The notes under the pieces are model-generated. The model was not told the DNA's origin. It was given only the letters and a program-made list of their open reading frames with translations, and searched no databases. Shown piece after piece: positions 8,357-17,178 of a stretch of 62,259 nucleotides of DNA (its first letter is position 1; every line of letters begins with the position of its first letter). Position numbers and translations under genes: made by a program. Source of the DNA: Sphingobacterium sp. (GTDB lineage Bacteria; Bacteroidota; Bacteroidia; Sphingobacteriales; Sphingobacteriaceae); the NCBI GenBank assembly GCA_029239355.1, contig JAQZAZ010000014.1:1-62259 (forward strand). The letters are read 5' to 3'.

Positions 8357-9517
8357 ATGGTCGACGAGATTTTAAGAAATTTGTATTATCGGCCAATGCA
8401 ACCGATTGCAGACATTGCAAGTTCACTGTCTAAAAGTATTCCTTCTGTGACAAAACAGATCAATGAACTCCTCTCAAAAAGCATTATTGTTGAAAATGGT
8501 TATGCACCCTCAACAGGTGGAAGGAAAGCAATTCAATACATGCTTAACGAAAATCTCCAACATACTATTATCAGCATATCTATTGATCAGTTCTACACAT
8601 CAATTGTCTTATCCAACCTTCAGGCAGGTGTACTATTCTCCCAAGGCAATATGCAGATTGATCTCAGGGATCCAGATGCAGCATACATGATTATGGAAAC
8701 AATAGATCAGTTTATTTCCAGCAATTCCGTTGAATTGCAATATGTCATTGGAATTGGAATAAGTATGCCCGGTTTCGTAAATGCTGATTCCGGTTTAAAT
8801 GAATCTTATAGTAGCCAATCACCTTTATATAACATCAAAGAACAGATCGAACTCAAATTCAATAAACCGGCTGTAATTGATAACGATTCACGCTGTGTCG
8901 CTTGGGCGGAAAAAAAATTTGGTGAAGCTCGGGATTCTTCTCATTCCCTTGTTGTTAATCTCAATTGGGGTGTTGGATTAGGTATACTCATTAACGACAG
9001 TATTTTCAAAGGTACATCAGGATTTGCTGGCGAATTTAGTCACATTCCAATTTCAGATGCGCAGACCCTATGCTCTTGTGGAAAACGGGGCTGTCTGGAA
9101 GTTGAGGCTTCATTAAGCGCCGCGATTCAAAATATTGAAAAAGACATAAAAAATGGAGAATATTCAATTTATGATAAACTAGCAAAAGAATATAACAACA
9201 AAGTCGAAGCGATGGTAGAAGCGGCAAGGATAGGTGACCAAGTTGCAATAAACAACATTGGAAAAATCGGCTACTTATTAGGGAAAGGTATTTCTACATT
9301 AATCCATATACTTAATCCCAATAAGATTATCATTAGTGGACAAGGGGCAGAAATCGGAGATATTCTTGCACCTCATATTCAAGTAGCTGTTAATGAATAT
9401 TGTATTCCAAAGATTGCTAAAAAGACAACTATTGAAATTTCAAAACTACAAAGTGCGCAGCAACTTGGTACAACAGCCTTAGTTATCGAAAAATTTATGA
9501 ACAGTATAATTAACTAA
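8357..9517 (+). CDS. ROK-family transcriptional regulator 2 (NagC/XylR type)
   Basis: 386 aa, paralogue of the ROK1 gene at 1786-2952 along its whole length. Winged HTH in about residues 10-60 (IADIASSLSKSIPSVTKQIN, then STGGRK), then a ROK domain with NDSR (about 175), GFAGEFSH (about 222) and CSCGKRGC (about 239). The kinase phosphate loop DxGGT is absent (SIDQFY instead), so a repressor/sensor role is inferred. It is first in its cassette, 23 nt before SusC. The longest in-frame opening is the ATG at 8357, preceded by a long AT-rich leader. Having its own near-identical upstream palindrome suggests both regulators may recognise each other's sites. Confidence 0.88.
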   Translation: MVDEILRNLYYRPMQPIADIASSLSKSIPSVTKQINELLSKSIIVENGYAPSTGGRKAIQYMLNENLQHTIISISIDQFYTSIVLSNLQAGVLFSQGNMQIDLRDPDAAYMIMETIDQFISSNSVELQYVIGIGISMPGFVNADSGLNESYSSQSPLYNIKEQIELKFNKPAVIDNDSRCVAWAEKKFGEARDSSHSLVVNLNWGVGLGILINDSIFKGTSGFAGEFSHIPISDAQTLCSCGKRGCLEVEASLSAAIQNIEKDIKNGEYSIYDKLAKEYNNKVEAMVEAARIGDQVAINNIGKIGYLLGKGISTLIHILNPNKIIISGQGAEIGDILAPHIQVAVNEYCIPKIAKKTTIEISKLQSAQQLGTTALVIEKFMNSIIN

Positions 9518-9540
9518 TATTTTACACAAACACCTAAAAC

Positions 9541-12500
9541 ATGAGTCTATTTTACAAAAAAACTGCAGGATTGGCGTTATGTACACTTTTTAGTGCCACA
9601 TCTCTCTATGCGCAGCAAAGCATTACTGGGATAGTTTCAGATGCTAAGGGACCAGTCTCCGGCGCGACTGTTTCTGTAAAAGGAACAACCAGGGGCACGC
9701 AAACTGGGGCCAATGGATCTTTTACAATTCAAGCCTCACAGGGCGAAACATTACGCGTATCCATTGTTGGATATAAATCTCAAGAGATTGTCGTTGGATC
9801 AACCAAAACAATTAACATCAAATTGACTGAAGATGCTTCTGCTTTAGAAGAGGTTGTTGTCACTGCTATGGGTATAAAAAGGGAAGCTAAAGCCCTTGGA
9901 TACGCTTCATCTACAATAAGTTCAAAAGAACTAACTCAAGCAGGTACAACAAACATTGGTTCTGCCCTTTATGGAAAAGCGCCAGGCGTACAAATTAATT
10001 CAGCTCCCGGAGGAGCTTCCAGTGCGGTTAACATCCAAATCCGCGGTATTAATTCCCTAAGTAACAATAGACAGCCTTTATATGTTGTTGATGGGGTCAT
10101 GATTAGAAACGATCAACAGGCGGGTTCAAAAGGTTTGAATAACACCGGCGGTATAACGGATCCCGGAGGTCAAGCTATATGGTCAGATAACAGAATACGT
10201 GGAAATGGTATGTTAGATTTAAACCCTAATGATATTGAATCCATGACAATTTTAAAAGGAGCCAGTGCAACTGCGTTATACGGTTCTGATGCCGCTAGTG
10301 GTGTAATCGTAATCACTACTAAAAAAGGAGTAAAAGGGAAAGGTCTTGGAATCGACTTTAATTATACTGGGTCAATCGAAACTGCAGCTTTCCTTCCTAG
10401 ATTACAATATGAGTATGGACCTGGTTATGATGCTGCGACGAACTTACAATCAGGCGCAACCGAAGAAGGCTGGATGACAAATACACTTTTTCCAGGAGAT
10501 AGGCTTTTAAATTATAACGCATGGGGCCAGTTTGGACCGAAATATGACGGACAGGATGTCCGCTGGTGGGATGGTTCACTTCGAAAATACTCGGCTAACA
10601 AAGGAAATTACGGTGATATTTTTGATACAGGGCACAATAGCAACTTTAATTTAAGCATCTCCAATCAAACTGAAAAAATAAATTATAGGTTATCCGCTTC
10701 CAATATGGATTACAAGGCAATTGTACCAGGAAGTAAGATGAATAAAAGTACCTTTAATTTGAACAGTTCGATCAAGCTTGCAGATCGCTTGGACTTGGAT
10801 GTAGTTGCATCTTATATCAGTACAATTACAAAGAACAGACCCGGTTTAATGGGAGATGTTCTGGGTTCTTATGCTGGTTTTTTTAGTGGAGCAGAAGATG
10901 TTGAAAAAATGAAAAATCAACTCTACCAAACTTCCGATGGCTACCGCTACAACCCTTTTGGTTCAAATAGGCCGGAAGCATTCCCAGTTAATTATAGGGC
11001 TGTAAATCTCCTAAATTATTTTTGGCAACAAAAACGGAACAGTTACGAGGAGAAGGAAAACCGCTTTCTTGGAAGTGCGACTTTAAATTGGGGTATTTTG
11101 GACAAACTAAAGTTCAGAGGCCGCTTAGGAACGGATTTCACGGGGCTAAACATCGAAAATAAAGAGCACAATGAATATGCTGTTCAATATAATGCGACCA
11201 ATAGTACAGGTAAATTCGAGGTATCCAAAGGAATATATAAAATTATTTATGGAGACGCATTGTTAACCTATGCTGATAAATTATCTGATGACTTTGATTT
11301 TAGTTTAAGTGGAGGTTTTCAATCCCGTATGGAAAACTATGATGATCAAATGTCAAGAACGGAAGGTGGTTTAGTTTCAGCCAATTGGTTTAGTTTAAAC
11401 AATACGTTTGGACAAGCTGTCACTACACACGTAAGAAAGGAACTGATTAAATATGCTTACTTTGGCTTGTTAAACCTCTCCTATAAAAATTATTTGTTCT
11501 TGGAAGGTACGGGTCGTAAGGAGTATTCTTCAACGTTACCTGCACAAAATAACCCTTACCATTATGGCTCAGTAAATACGAGTTTTGTATTCTCTGATGC
11601 ATTTAAATTGCCTGATTTCTTTAGCTATGGAAAGTTAAGAGCATCTTACGGTGTCGTAGGTAATGATGCACCAATTTACGCATCAAATATCGCATACAAA
11701 CAATCGTCACTAATTACTGTAAATGGTCCGGTACCTGCTTTAAACCTAAATTCTAGCTATGGCAACTTGAATTTGAAGCCCGAAAAGAAAACTGAAAAAG
11801 AAATCGGTTTGGATTTAAAATTCTTGAAAAATAGATTAGGGTTAGATGTTAGTTATTATTCAAATTTTATAGATGATCAAATCATGCCGCTGTCTACAGC
11901 ATACACGACAGCAGCTACAACTCAAATACTCAATGTAGGAAAAATCTCAAATAGAGGTTGGGAAGTTTCATTAAGCGGTACACCTATTCAAAAAGAAAAT
12001 TTCAGATGGAATGCTAGACTGAATTTCTCGAATAATAAATCCAAACTTGACGCTCTAATTTCAGGTGTACCAAAATTAGTTTTTTATGATGCAGACCAAA
12101 GTTCTATTCGGATGGAGGCCAGACCGGGAGAGACACTTGGAAATATATACGTATTCCCTCGCGCTACCAATGAAAACGGAGAGTTTTTAATCAGCGATGA
12201 AGGTAATTACGTAATTGACAAGTCAACTTATGTTAAAGCAGGTAATATTATGCCTAAAGCAATTGGAGGATTATCAAATACCTTCAATTACAAAAACTTT
12301 AGTTTAGACTTTACTGCTGACTACAGATTTGGAGGGCAAATGATCTCCACGCCGCACAAATATGCTTACGGAGCTGGTCGACTAGAAAGCACATTGGAAT
12401 ATCGTGAATCAGGCATAACTTTAGATGGAGTTAACCAAAACACAGGCGCTAAAAATGATGTTCATCTTTCTGGTGCTGAATATTATATTAATAATTTCTA

Positions 12501-12789
12501 CTGGGGTAACAATGCTTGGAATGAGAAAGCGGCTGTGCTAGATAATAATTTCATCAAGCTAAGAGAGGTTGTTATCGGTTACAATTTGCCTGAATCATTT
12601 ACTCAAAAATTAAAATTGAATAGTTTACGTTTCTCTCTAATAGGAAGAAACCTCTTCTACTTCTATCGTTCGATCAAAGATATTGATCCAGAAGCACCTG
12701 TTGGTAACTATTGGTATTCTCAAGGTATAGATATCGGTTCTAATGCAGCAACTAGAAGTTTTGGTTTCTCTCTTAATGCTAAATTTTAA
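9541..12789 (+). CDS. SusC/RagA TonB-linked outer-membrane transporter (cassette 2)
   Basis: 1082 aa. Signal peptide to about 25, carboxypeptidase-regulatory-like domain about 28-105, plug (EVVVTAMGIKRE, IQIRGINSLSN, YVVDGVMI, TILKGASATALYGSDAASG), then barrel ending in KF. No STN domain. The first 110 residues are almost the same as those of the cassette 1 SusC, whereas the plug and barrel diverge strongly and include different insertions, so it probably carries a different ligand. SusD follows after 11 nt. Substrate cannot be read from the sequence; the fucosidase just downstream hints at a fucosylated glycan. Confidence 0.95.
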   Translation: MSLFYKKTAGLALCTLFSATSLYAQQSITGIVSDAKGPVSGATVSVKGTTRGTQTGANGSFTIQASQGETLRVSIVGYKSQEIVVGSTKTINIKLTEDASALEEVVVTAMGIKREAKALGYASSTISSKELTQAGTTNIGSALYGKAPGVQINSAPGGASSAVNIQIRGINSLSNNRQPLYVVDGVMIRNDQQAGSKGLNNTGGITDPGGQAIWSDNRIRGNGMLDLNPNDIESMTILKGASATALYGSDAASGVIVITTKKGVKGKGLGIDFNYTGSIETAAFLPRLQYEYGPGYDAATNLQSGATEEGWMTNTLFPGDRLLNYNAWGQFGPKYDGQDVRWWDGSLRKYSANKGNYGDIFDTGHNSNFNLSISNQTEKINYRLSASNMDYKAIVPGSKMNKSTFNLNSSIKLADRLDLDVVASYISTITKNRPGLMGDVLGSYAGFFSGAEDVEKMKNQLYQTSDGYRYNPFGSNRPEAFPVNYRAVNLLNYFWQQKRNSYEEKENRFLGSATLNWGILDKLKFRGRLGTDFTGLNIENKEHNEYAVQYNATNSTGKFEVSKGIYKIIYGDALLTYADKLSDDFDFSLSGGFQSRMENYDDQMSRTEGGLVSANWFSLNNTFGQAVTTHVRKELIKYAYFGLLNLSYKNYLFLEGTGRKEYSSTLPAQNNPYHYGSVNTSFVFSDAFKLPDFFSYGKLRASYGVVGNDAPIYASNIAYKQSSLITVNGPVPALNLNSSYGNLNLKPEKKTEKEIGLDLKFLKNRLGLDVSYYSNFIDDQIMPLSTAYTTAATTQILNVGKISNRGWEVSLSGTPIQKENFRWNARLNFSNNKSKLDALISGVPKLVFYDADQSSIRMEARPGETLGNIYVFPRATNENGEFLISDEGNYVIDKSTYVKAGNIMPKAIGGLSNTFNYKNFSLDFTADYRFGGQMISTPHKYAYGAGRLESTLEYRESGITLDGVNQNTGAKNDVHLSGAEYYINNFYWGNNAWNEKAAVLDNNFIKLREVVIGYNLPESFTQKLKLNSLRFSLIGRNLFYFYRSIKDIDPEAPVGNYWYSQGIDIGSNAATRSFGFSLNAKF

Positions 12790-12800
12790 TACTTAAAGCA

Positions 12801-14387
12801 ATGAAAAAATTTAATAAAATATTAATATATGGAAGTTTTCTCTTGACACTGGGAAGCTTTCAATCTTGTAAAACTGAATTAGAAGACCGTTATGTCGACC
12901 CCGAACAAACAGTAACACCTAATATTCCAGCTTTTTTCACGCAGATTTTAAATAATCCACGTTTAAGATCCGAATACTGGCATTATAGGACATTTATATT
13001 TATGCACCATGCTCGATACACCCAAACAGCATATTTTGAAAATGAAAACACAATGTATCAGCAAAGCGACTCTTATACAAATGATTATTGGAAAGATTTC
13101 TACTCTCCCGGAATGATGGGAATCTACAGAGTAATGGAGAAAACATTTAATGGTCTTCCAGATCAAGACAAAGCTTCAAAAGAAATATTTATGACGGCGG
13201 CAAAAGTTGTCCTTTACGACCAAGCCTCGAAACTAGTCGATAACTTTGGCGACATACCCTTTTCAGAAGCTGGTAGTCTTGCATCAACAGATCAGATTAA
13301 ATTGGCAAAATTTGATGATCAAAAAGAGCTATATAACACCTTCTTAACTGGCTTAAAAGAAGCGAACAGCTTTTTTAAAAATGCTTCCGCAACAAATGAA
13401 TTTAATAGAGCAGATATTCTAAATTCAGGAAATCTTACGAAATGGCGTAAGTATGCTAATTCTCTACGTCTACGTTTGTTAATGAGAATCTCGGCAATTG
13501 AAGAAAATAAAGCTAAAACCGACATCATGGAAATGTTGAACAATCCAACTGAATACCCATTACTTGACGGCACAAATACTGGCGATTATAGTGTTGGAAC
13601 AGAGGATATACTGTTACAGCCTTTAACAAACTATACATCGAGCTTATTAGACGCAGTGAGGGAACTACCCAGCCATTATGCTCCTGATTATATGCTTAAT
13701 ACCGTTTTGAAAACTGCAAATGATCCTCGTACTGCAGTACTATTCGATAAGTTTGGAGAAACAGTAGGAGGAAAATTTATTCCTAATAAGGAATACCAAG
13801 CTATGCCAATTACATTCACTTCGGCTCAAGCCAATGCTCAGTACATGAAGTATTCGGTTGTCGATTCTGCAACTGCATGGATCAATAATAAATTGCCAGG
13901 TGTTGTTATGACTGCCTCTGAAACAAATTTCATCAAAGCTGAAGCTCAAGAAAGATGGGGTACTGATGCCGCTGCAAAAACAGCTTACGAAACGGCAGTT
14001 AAACAGTCTGTCGCTTTCTATTATTATCTGAATGCAAACTCATCAAACCTAGCTAAGGTAACTAAACCAAGTAGCGAAGCAATTGACAAATTTGTTAAGG
14101 AGTCAAATATTGTGTTTATTGGTGACAAAAATGCTAAATTGAAACTCATAGGTACGCAAAAATGGTTGCATTTTGGTTGGTTACAGGGCGAACAAGCATG
14201 GTCGGAGTATAGAAGAACAGGTTATCCAACATTACCAGCATTTCCAACTTCTACATTGAATGGGTTTCAACGTCCTCCTGTAAGATTAACGTATCCTTCT
14301 TCTGAGATTACTAATAATAGTGAAAACTATCAAGCTGTGAAATCAAAAGACACACGTGACACCAAAATCTTCTGGGACGTTAATTAA
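12801..14387 (+). CDS. SusD/RagB-like surface glycan-binding lipoprotein (cassette 2)
   Basis: 528 aa. Lipobox GSFQSC with lipidated Cys at 23. SusD hallmarks include ASKLVDNFGDIPFSEA, WRKYANSLRLRLLMRIS, NFIKAEAQERWG and a C-terminal QGEQAWSEYRRTGYPTLPAF. It is about 100 residues shorter than the SusD of cassette 1 and only distantly similar to it, unlike the two ROK proteins. It partners the SusC immediately upstream. A strong terminator follows 20 nt after the stop and closes the cassette. Confidence 0.93.
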   Translation: MKKFNKILIYGSFLLTLGSFQSCKTELEDRYVDPEQTVTPNIPAFFTQILNNPRLRSEYWHYRTFIFMHHARYTQTAYFENENTMYQQSDSYTNDYWKDFYSPGMMGIYRVMEKTFNGLPDQDKASKEIFMTAAKVVLYDQASKLVDNFGDIPFSEAGSLASTDQIKLAKFDDQKELYNTFLTGLKEANSFFKNASATNEFNRADILNSGNLTKWRKYANSLRLRLLMRISAIEENKAKTDIMEMLNNPTEYPLLDGTNTGDYSVGTEDILLQPLTNYTSSLLDAVRELPSHYAPDYMLNTVLKTANDPRTAVLFDKFGETVGGKFIPNKEYQAMPITFTSAQANAQYMKYSVVDSATAWINNKLPGVVMTASETNFIKAEAQERWGTDAAAKTAYETAVKQSVAFYYYLNANSSNLAKVTKPSSEAIDKFVKESNIVFIGDKNAKLKLIGTQKWLHFGWLQGEQAWSEYRRTGYPTLPAFPTSTLNGFQRPPVRLTYPSSEITNNSENYQAVKSKDTRDTKIFWDVN

Positions 14388-14407
14388 TCGACACTACATC
14401 TACCAAA

Positions 14408-14437
14408 AGAAAGCCACCTTTAAGTGGCTTTCTTTTT
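14408..14437 (+). terminator. Rho-independent terminator after cassette 2
   Basis: Perfect 10-bp stem AGAAAGCCAC (14408-14417) with GTGGCTTTCT (14424-14433), CTTTAA loop, T-rich tail. It ends only 22 nt before the fucosidase ATG, so the fucosidase promoter must overlap this hairpin or expression depends on read-through. Confidence 0.85.
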
Positions 14438-14459
14438 ATCATTTTCATTATATTTATAC

Positions 14460-15896
14460 ATGCAAAAACTGACAACCCTTTTATCAACCGCATTGCTAGC
14501 GACAAGCACAACTTTGACCTTTGGTCAAGCACACAATGTGTCGGGTGGCTACCAAAAACCGACCGATCCACAGGTGATCGAAAACCTCGAACAATGGCAG
14601 GATATGAAATTTGGTCTTTTCATGCACTGGGGCACCTATAGCCAATGGGGTATCGTGGAAAGCTGGAGCTTATGTCCGGAAGATGAAGGCTGGACACAGC
14701 GTAAGCCAGAACATGGAGCAACCTATAATGAGTATGTAAAAAATTACAATAATTTACAAACTACGTTTAATCCTACGGATTTCAATCCGCAAAAATGGTC
14801 CGATGCGGCCAAAGCTGCCGGCATGAAATATGTCGTTTTCACCACCAAGCATCACGATGGATTCGCAATGTTTGACACCAAAGAATCAGATTATAAAATT
14901 ACATCTTCCAAAACTCCTTTTTCTACAAACCCTAAGGCAAATGTAACCAAAGAAATTTTCAATACTTTTCGCAATGACGGATTTAAAATTGGCGCCTATT
15001 TCTCCAAACCGGATTGGCATACGGATTTTTACTGGTGGAATTATTTCCCACCAAAAGATCGCAATGTAAACTACGATCCTAAAAAACATCCTGAGCGTTG
15101 GGAAAAATTCAAAAACTATACCTACAACCAGATCAACGAGCTCACTTCCGAATACGGCAAAGTCGATATATTATGGTTAGACGGTGGTTGGGTACGTCCA
15201 TTCAAAACGATTGATCAGTCCGTCGACTGGCAAAAAACCATTAAAGTTGAACAAGATATTGACATGGACCGCATTGGTGGAATGGCCCGAAAAAATCAAC
15301 CCGGAATCATTGTTGTCGATCGCACAGTTCCCGGAAACTGGGAAAATTATGTCACGCCGGAGCAGGCCGTACCCGAGCATCCATTGGATATCCCTTGGGA
15401 AAGCTGCATTACCATGGGAGATTCTTTTAGCTATGTGCCCAATGATAATTACAAACCAACAAAGAAGATCGTCGAAACCCTCGTCAAGATTATTTCTCGT
15501 GGCGGAAACTATCTGCTTAACATCGCTCCCGGCCCCAAAGGGGATTACGATCAGGCTGCATATGACCGTTTAAACGAATTGGCTGCTTGGATGAAGGTCA
15601 ACCAGAATGCCGTTTATGCCACGCGTACCATCGCCCCTTACCATCAAGGTGATTACTATTATACCAGAAGTAAGGACAGTAAAATCGTCAATATATTCCA
15701 CCTTTCAGAAGGGGACGCTTATCAGCAACCGAATGAATATGTCTTTCAGGTGCCCGAAAATTTTAAGGTAAAAAAAATCACAATTTTGGGCCATAAAGGT
15801 CGCTTGGACTGGTCGCAACGTGACAATCAGATCACTTTGAGAAGTCCAGGCACAAGATTCAACTACGCTACCGCAATTCAATTGCAAAGCAAATAA
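14460..15896 (+). CDS. GH29 alpha-L-fucosidase 1
   Basis: 478 aa from the ATG at 14460. A longer frame opens at 14424 inside the terminator hairpin and is rejected because the 14460 start gives a clean signal peptide (MQKLTTLLSTALLATSTTLT). GH29 features: FGLFMHWGTYSQWG near residue 60, VVFTTKHHDGFAMFDT, and DILWLDGGW near 236-244 with the expected nucleophile Asp of retaining fucosidases. It hydrolyses alpha-L-fucosides and is probably periplasmic or surface exposed. It lies right after ROK cassette 2 and may process the glycan that cassette imports. A separate GH29 of different length lies at 57783-59576. Confidence 0.93.
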   Translation: MQKLTTLLSTALLATSTTLTFGQAHNVSGGYQKPTDPQVIENLEQWQDMKFGLFMHWGTYSQWGIVESWSLCPEDEGWTQRKPEHGATYNEYVKNYNNLQTTFNPTDFNPQKWSDAAKAAGMKYVVFTTKHHDGFAMFDTKESDYKITSSKTPFSTNPKANVTKEIFNTFRNDGFKIGAYFSKPDWHTDFYWWNYFPPKDRNVNYDPKKHPERWEKFKNYTYNQINELTSEYGKVDILWLDGGWVRPFKTIDQSVDWQKTIKVEQDIDMDRIGGMARKNQPGIIVVDRTVPGNWENYVTPEQAVPEHPLDIPWESCITMGDSFSYVPNDNYKPTKKIVETLVKIISRGGNYLLNIAPGPKGDYDQAAYDRLNELAAWMKVNQNAVYATRTIAPYHQGDYYYTRSKDSKIVNIFHLSEGDAYQQPNEYVFQVPENFKVKKITILGHKGRLDWSQRDNQITLRSPGTRFNYATAIQLQSK

Positions 15897-15897
15897 C

Positions 15898-15934
15898 AAA
15901 AAAAGCAGCTGGATTTATCCCCGCTGCTTTTTTG
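15898..15934 (+). terminator. Rho-independent terminator after fucosidase 1
   Basis: AAAAAGCAGC paired with GCTGCTTTTT (core GCAGC 15905-15909 and GCTGC 15923-15927) followed by T tract, starting two bases after the fucosidase stop. The 159 nt from here to the next ATG hold nothing recognisable. Confidence 0.8.
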
Positions 15935-16093
15935 TTATCCGAATATGAGGCATCGACTTCGGGCATTTTCCCTGGTTTTCAACCGGCAGCAGATGGCTAG
16001 GGAATACAAAACGCTCCGGCCTCAATCCTTGACAGAATAACTAAAAACAGTAGCAATAGAAAATACAGCTTAAACTCAGCACATACCGTCCAA

Positions 16094-17128
16094 ATGAAAA
16101 ATATAGTTCCATTTTTAGCCTTCTTATTCTTAACATTTTATTCATGTAAAAGCTATAAACCGCAAATATTTTCGTCTCATCAGATCTTTCAACAAGGGCA
16201 GGTCGGTTTCAAAGAATGCCACGCCTCAACCATACAATCCATCGGCAAAGATAGCCTCTTGGCCTGCTGGTTTGGCGGCACACATGAATCCAATCCCGAT
16301 GTCGTGATATGGAGTTCCCATTACACCAACGGGCGGTGGCAATCACCAGTTCAAGTCGCAGATGGAATCCTCGAAGGTAAACGCTATCCAACCTGGAACC
16401 CTGTGCTTTATCAAAAACCAATGAATGACACGCTATATTTATTCTATAAAATTGGACCTAATCCACGCGAATGGAAGGGCTATGTCAAATACTCACTCGA
16501 TAAAGGTCATAATTGGTCCAAAGCTCAACAATTACCTGAAGGCATATTGGGACCTATCAAAAACAAGCCGCTCAGCTTAGGTGATGGATTATTGCTTTCC
16601 CCTTCCAGTACCGAAACAAAAGATGAAATCTGGAAAGCACATATAGAAATCAGTCGCGATCATGGTAAAACCTGGTCTACCAGTAAAATACGACCCGACA
16701 CCAGCATCCAAGTAATTCAACCAAGTATTGTCCAACATTCAGATGGACGGATTCAAGTACTTTGTCGCAGTAAAGAAAATAAGGTAATGAGTGCTTTCTC
16801 TTCCGACCAAGGCAACACCTGGGGGCCATGGCAGGCCACCAACCTGCTCAATCCGAATTCGGCAACCGATGCCATTCGATTGAAAAATGGTCTATTTATG
16901 ATCGTATACAATCCAGCAATCGCTGGAAAGGACTGGTGGGAAGGACGGACAAAACTCTATATTGCAACCTCCAACGATGGCCTGCACTGGCATGATGTAC
17001 TCACGTTAGAAGATGGTGTCAAAGGAGACGAATATTCCTATCCAACCATTATACAAGATGCAGCGGGGTTAATTCATGTTACCTATACCTGGAACAGAAG
17101 GGGTATCAAACACATTATCCTTAAATAA
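16094..17128 (+). CDS. BNR/Asp-box sialidase-like lipoprotein (exo-alpha-sialidase superfamily)
   Basis: 344 aa with a lipobox FYSC near residue 18. Several Asp-box-like turns are visible (YSLDKGHNWS, ISRDHGKTWS, FSSDQGNTWG, TSNDGLHWHD), which indicates a six-bladed beta-propeller of the BNR type. The family pattern HASTI, then LLACWFGGTHE, is present near the N-terminus. The FRIP/RIP motif typical of GH33 sialidases was not found, so true sialidase activity is doubtful; other propeller glycosidases and lyases share this fold. Its neighbours (fucosidase, beta-glucosidase) support a glycan-degrading role. The stop codon lies within a long terminator palindrome. Confidence 0.75.
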   Translation: MKNIVPFLAFLFLTFYSCKSYKPQIFSSHQIFQQGQVGFKECHASTIQSIGKDSLLACWFGGTHESNPDVVIWSSHYTNGRWQSPVQVADGILEGKRYPTWNPVLYQKPMNDTLYLFYKIGPNPREWKGYVKYSLDKGHNWSKAQQLPEGILGPIKNKPLSLGDGLLLSPSSTETKDEIWKAHIEISRDHGKTWSTSKIRPDTSIQVIQPSIVQHSDGRIQVLCRSKENKVMSAFSSDQGNTWGPWQATNLLNPNSATDAIRLKNGLFMIVYNPAIAGKDWWEGRTKLYIATSNDGLHWHDVLTLEDGVKGDEYSYPTIIQDAAGLIHVTYTWNRRGIKHIILK

Positions 17129-17169
17129 ACAAAGGGATCTATTTTCAATAGATCCCTTTGTTTATTTAA
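17121..17169. terminator. Bidirectional terminator, perfect 23-bp stem
   Basis: Positions 17121-17143 and 17147-17169 are exact reverse complements with only TTC between them. The core AAAGGGATC pairs with GATCCCTTT. The left arm contains the last two codons and the stop of the sialidase-like gene, and the right arm ends 9 nt before the 3' end of the convergent GH3 gene. It can terminate both. Confidence 0.85.
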
Positions 17170-17178
17170 GGAGCTGTC

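Noticed and set aside
14424..14459. Extended N-terminus for fucosidase 1
   Set aside because: The extra 12 codons lie in the terminator hairpin of the preceding cassette; the ATG at 14460 gives a normal signal peptide.
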